This document shows, piece after piece, positions 5,490-7,478 of a stretch of 7,478 nucleotides of DNA (the first letter of the stretch is position 1; the number at the start of each line of letters is the position of its first letter). The stretch comes from Gammaproteobacteria bacterium (GTDB taxonomy: Bacteria > Pseudomonadota > Gammaproteobacteria > Pseudomonadales > Pseudohongiellaceae). The notes beneath the pieces are model-generated. The model saw only the letters and a list, made by a program, of their open reading frames with translations. It was not told where the DNA came from and searched no databases. The DNA lies in assembly GCA_002694855.1 (NCBI GenBank), contig NZNL01000038.1, positions 18,790-26,267 of the forward strand. The letters are read 5' to 3'. The position numbers were made by a program, and so were the translations under genes.

Positions 5490-7270
5490 TCAAGCTTATT
5501 CGCCTATTCTTGTTGCTTCCATTAGTAATTTTTTGCAGCTTCGCTGGGGCACAAGATCAGATACTCGAAGTCTCAGTCGATAGAAGCGAACTAGCCCGTG
5601 GAGAAACGCTCACCTACACTATTCGTGTATACGATCAGCGCCAGGGCATGCAGCTTGATTTGACTCCCCTTACTGATGAATTCGATGTCCTTGGAACTCG
5701 CACATCCAGCCAGATAAGAAGCATCAATGGTACTGTAGAATCATGGACGGACTACATCGTTACTTTGTTTCCCCTGGCAGAAGGCGAGCTGACCATCCCT
5801 TCCCTAGAAATAAATGATGCAGTCACCAACCCAATAATAATAAGTGTTGTAAACGAAGGCCCTAGATCCAATCAGTCTAATGAAGAGTTGTTCCTAGAAA
5901 TCGAACTAAACAAGGAAACAGTTTACGTTCAAGAGCAGCTCTTGTTTACGATCAGGTTGTATTACACTATCAATGGAATTCGTAACCCGCAATTCACTGA
6001 ACTGGAAATACCGGACACAGTGATCCAGTTAATCGGATCTCCAAATCAGTATGAAAAACTCATAGATGGCGTACGTTATGGTGTATATGAAAAACGCTAC
6101 GTCGTCTTTCCACAAAGAAGCGGTTCGCTTGAAATCCCTGACATCTTATTTCGCGGGGAAGTAACTGACGGCTCAAGTAACTTTGTTTTCAGAAATCTGA
6201 ATACGCGACGTGTCACAGCCTTCATAGAAGGAATTAGCATACAAGTGGACGAACGACCTGAGATAGCCAGAGACACTCAATTTTGGCTGCCCGTGGCCAA
6301 CTTAACCCTTGAAGAAAGTTGGAGTGCGGATATATCCGCGCTAAAAGTTGGTGACTCGGCAGTACGGACCATCACCATGGTCGCTGATGGCCTTGACGGT
6401 GCTGTGCTTCCACCGTTCAGCCCTACAGAAATAGAAAGTTTAAACTTATACGCTGATCCACCAGATATACAGCGCACCTTTGTCGACGGTAGCATCGTCG
6501 GTTCCCGGGTTGAAACCATGACTCTGGTTCCCACCTTAGCCGGTTCTATTGAAATCCCGGAAATCTCTGTTCCATGGTGGAATATCAATACTGATCTGCA
6601 AGAAAGAACTGTTATTCCTGCCGTTTATATTAATATTGCAACTGTTGAAGGTGAGGTGCCCTCCGAACAAAGTGTCAGTAGTACGGTTGATATCGAAACG
6701 CTACTAGAAACTACCCCAATCGTAGACCAAGAAATGATAGACGCTCAAGCTGAAGCGCAAATTATAGCGGTGAACGCGATCTGGTTAAATTACCTTATTG
6801 CGCTCGCGTTTGTTATCGTCATAGCTAGCATCTATCGATTAGTAATACGACCCAACAAACAGGCAATTAATACATTTATTAATGCACAAAGGGCGAGAAT
6901 TGGGGAAAAATACAGCCCCGAAAACAATGAGACTGTTGCCTATCGGCAATTAGTTCACGCCTGCCGAGGAAAGGATTTAAATCGAATCCGAGAAACACTG
7001 ATTCAATGGAGCGACCACTACCTTGGGAAACATACTTTATCGACAATGGAAGATATACTCCGGCAAACTGAGACACCTGAACTGCACAAACACGTGGTTC
7101 ATATACAAACTGCACTTTTCAGCACCGACTCTCGGCGGCACTCTGAGCTAGATTTTAATCCTCAGATACTCATCGGGCTGATCGCCTCACTTCGCAGGAG
7201 CAAGCGGAAAAAACAAACCCACGCCAAACGCGAAGAACGTTTTGCTTTACCGCCACTTTACAGAACGTGA
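5486..7270 (+). CDS. batD: BatD protein, periplasmic Ig-like domains with membrane anchor
   Basis: A 594-residue BatD (oxygen-tolerance family) protein. It has a signal peptide (K3, R6, a hydrophobic core at 7-19, likely cut after A22 in AGA-QD). C17 is not in a proper lipobox, so it is probably not a lipoprotein. Three beta-rich Ig-like stretches follow, roughly residues 28-121, 131-227 and 275-385; the first opens with VDRSELARGETLTYTIRV. One membrane helix spans about 433-450. It is followed by a cytosolic tail of about 144 residues, mostly helical and basic near its end (RRSKRKK), closing with LPPLY, an ending I associate with this group. The GTG start has a strong GGAGG and overlaps the batB/batC stop by four bases (GTGA). 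No enzyme motif is seen; a scaffold or receptor role for the Bat complex is inferred. Confidence 0.92.
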   Translation: MIKLIRLFLLLPLVIFCSFAGAQDQILEVSVDRSELARGETLTYTIRVYDQRQGMQLDLTPLTDEFDVLGTRTSSQIRSINGTVESWTDYIVTLFPLAEGELTIPSLEINDAVTNPIIISVVNEGPRSNQSNEELFLEIELNKETVYVQEQLLFTIRLYYTINGIRNPQFTELEIPDTVIQLIGSPNQYEKLIDGVRYGVYEKRYVVFPQRSGSLEIPDILFRGEVTDGSSNFVFRNLNTRRVTAFIEGISIQVDERPEIARDTQFWLPVANLTLEESWSADISALKVGDSAVRTITMVADGLDGAVLPPFSPTEIESLNLYADPPDIQRTFVDGSIVGSRVETMTLVPTLAGSIEIPEISVPWWNINTDLQERTVIPAVYINIATVEGEVPSEQSVSSTVDIETLLETTPIVDQEMIDAQAEAQIIAVNAIWLNYLIALAFVIVIASIYRLVIRPNKQAINTFINAQRARIGEKYSPENNETVAYRQLVHACRGKDLNRIRETLIQWSDHYLGKHTLSTMEDILRQTETPELHKHVVHIQTALFSTDSRRHSELDFNPQILIGLIASLRRSKRKKQTHAKREERFALPPLYRT

Positions 7271-7478
7271 CTGGCTCGCGGCTAGTTTATTCTACAAGCG
7301 GGAATAATAGTTGTCCTCGCTGCCACAAATCCTTACACAAATGCAGATGCCAAAGCGAGCCAGCCCTTGCCATTACATCCGATAACGCGATAAACCTGCA
7401 TCGGCAGACAAAAGGTCGGAAGGGATCGGGAGTCACGGTTATAACAGGTGTATCAATCGATACAACAGAGCTTAAAGC
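7267..7478 (+). CDS. yciH: SUI1/YciH-family translation factor, partial (3' end missing)
   Basis: The first 70 codons of a SUI1-domain protein related to E. coli YciH and eukaryotic eIF1, thought to affect start-site fidelity on the small ribosomal subunit. The opening SRLVYST (residues 4-10) matches the start of YciH. RQTKGRKGSGVTVITGV (46-62) is the beginning of the SUI1 domain, with its basic ribosome-contact loop. Between them, C16-P-R-C19 and C26-R-C28 form a possible metal-binding knuckle; E. coli YciH lacks it, but I recall similar cysteines in other proteobacterial homologues. The GTG start overlaps the batD stop by four bases (GTGA), with no visible Shine-Dalgarno and no other start codon close upstream in frame, so it probably depends on ribosomes ending batD. 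The remaining roughly 40 codons lie beyond the window. Confidence 0.9.
   Translation, partial: MTGSRLVYSTSGNNSCPRCHKSLHKCRCQSEPALAITSDNAINLHRQTKGRKGSGVTVITGVSIDTTELK

Noticed and set aside
6277..6588. 103-codon minus-strand frame within batD
   Set aside because: Antisense to a continuous BatD Ig-like domain, with no recognisable features and no supporting ribosome site sought or seen.
7268..7478. Terminator after batD
   Set aside because: No GC-rich hairpin with a T run follows the stop, and yciH overlaps it, so transcription must continue.

Overview
The window carries one compact, entirely plus-strand gene cluster of the MoxR/Bat type. A MoxR-family AAA+ ATPase is followed by a soluble DUF58 protein, a one-pass DUF4381 membrane protein, a BatA-type VWA membrane protein, a BatB/BatC fusion (VWA plus TPR), and a BatD protein. 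After these comes the first 70 codons of a SUI1/YciH translation factor, cut off by the window end. Gene order, the domain wording of each protein and the YciH-type SUI1 start point to a gammaproteobacterium. Base composition is mid-range (G+C judged by eye in the high forties). I cannot name the genus.

Layout: 1-116 is non-coding, with a plausible sigma70-type promoter (38-65) and a Shine-Dalgarno sequence (103-107). 117-1076 is moxR. 1093-2073 is DUF58, and its ribosome site lies in a possible hairpin with the end of moxR. 2052-2570 is DUF4381, overlapping DUF58 by 22 bp. 2571-2637 is the only sizeable internal gap. 2638-3699 is batA. 3699-5489 is the batB/batC fusion, overlapping batA by 1 bp. 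5486-7270 is batD, starting at GTG with a 4-bp GTGA overlap. 7267 to the end is yciH, again GTG with a 4-bp GTGA overlap. No terminator, RNA gene, mobile element or CRISPR array was seen. The tight packing argues for one transcript with translational coupling.

How the parts fit (family knowledge plus inference): MoxR AAA+ proteins work with VWA-domain partners, often in maturation or stress roles, and Bat proteins have been linked to stress or oxygen tolerance in several bacteria. From the charge pattern around the membrane segments I infer the following. MoxR and DUF58 are cytosolic. The BatA and BatB VWA domains, the TPR with its acidic tail, and the BatD Ig-like domains face the periplasm. 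The DUF4381 C-terminal region and the BatD tail hang into the cytosol, where they could meet MoxR/DUF58. This is a known type of system, not a new one. The less expected details are the altered metal site of DUF58, the relic-signal-like joint inside the BatB/BatC fusion, its 99-residue stretch free of basic residues, and the apparent coupling of a translation factor gene to batD.
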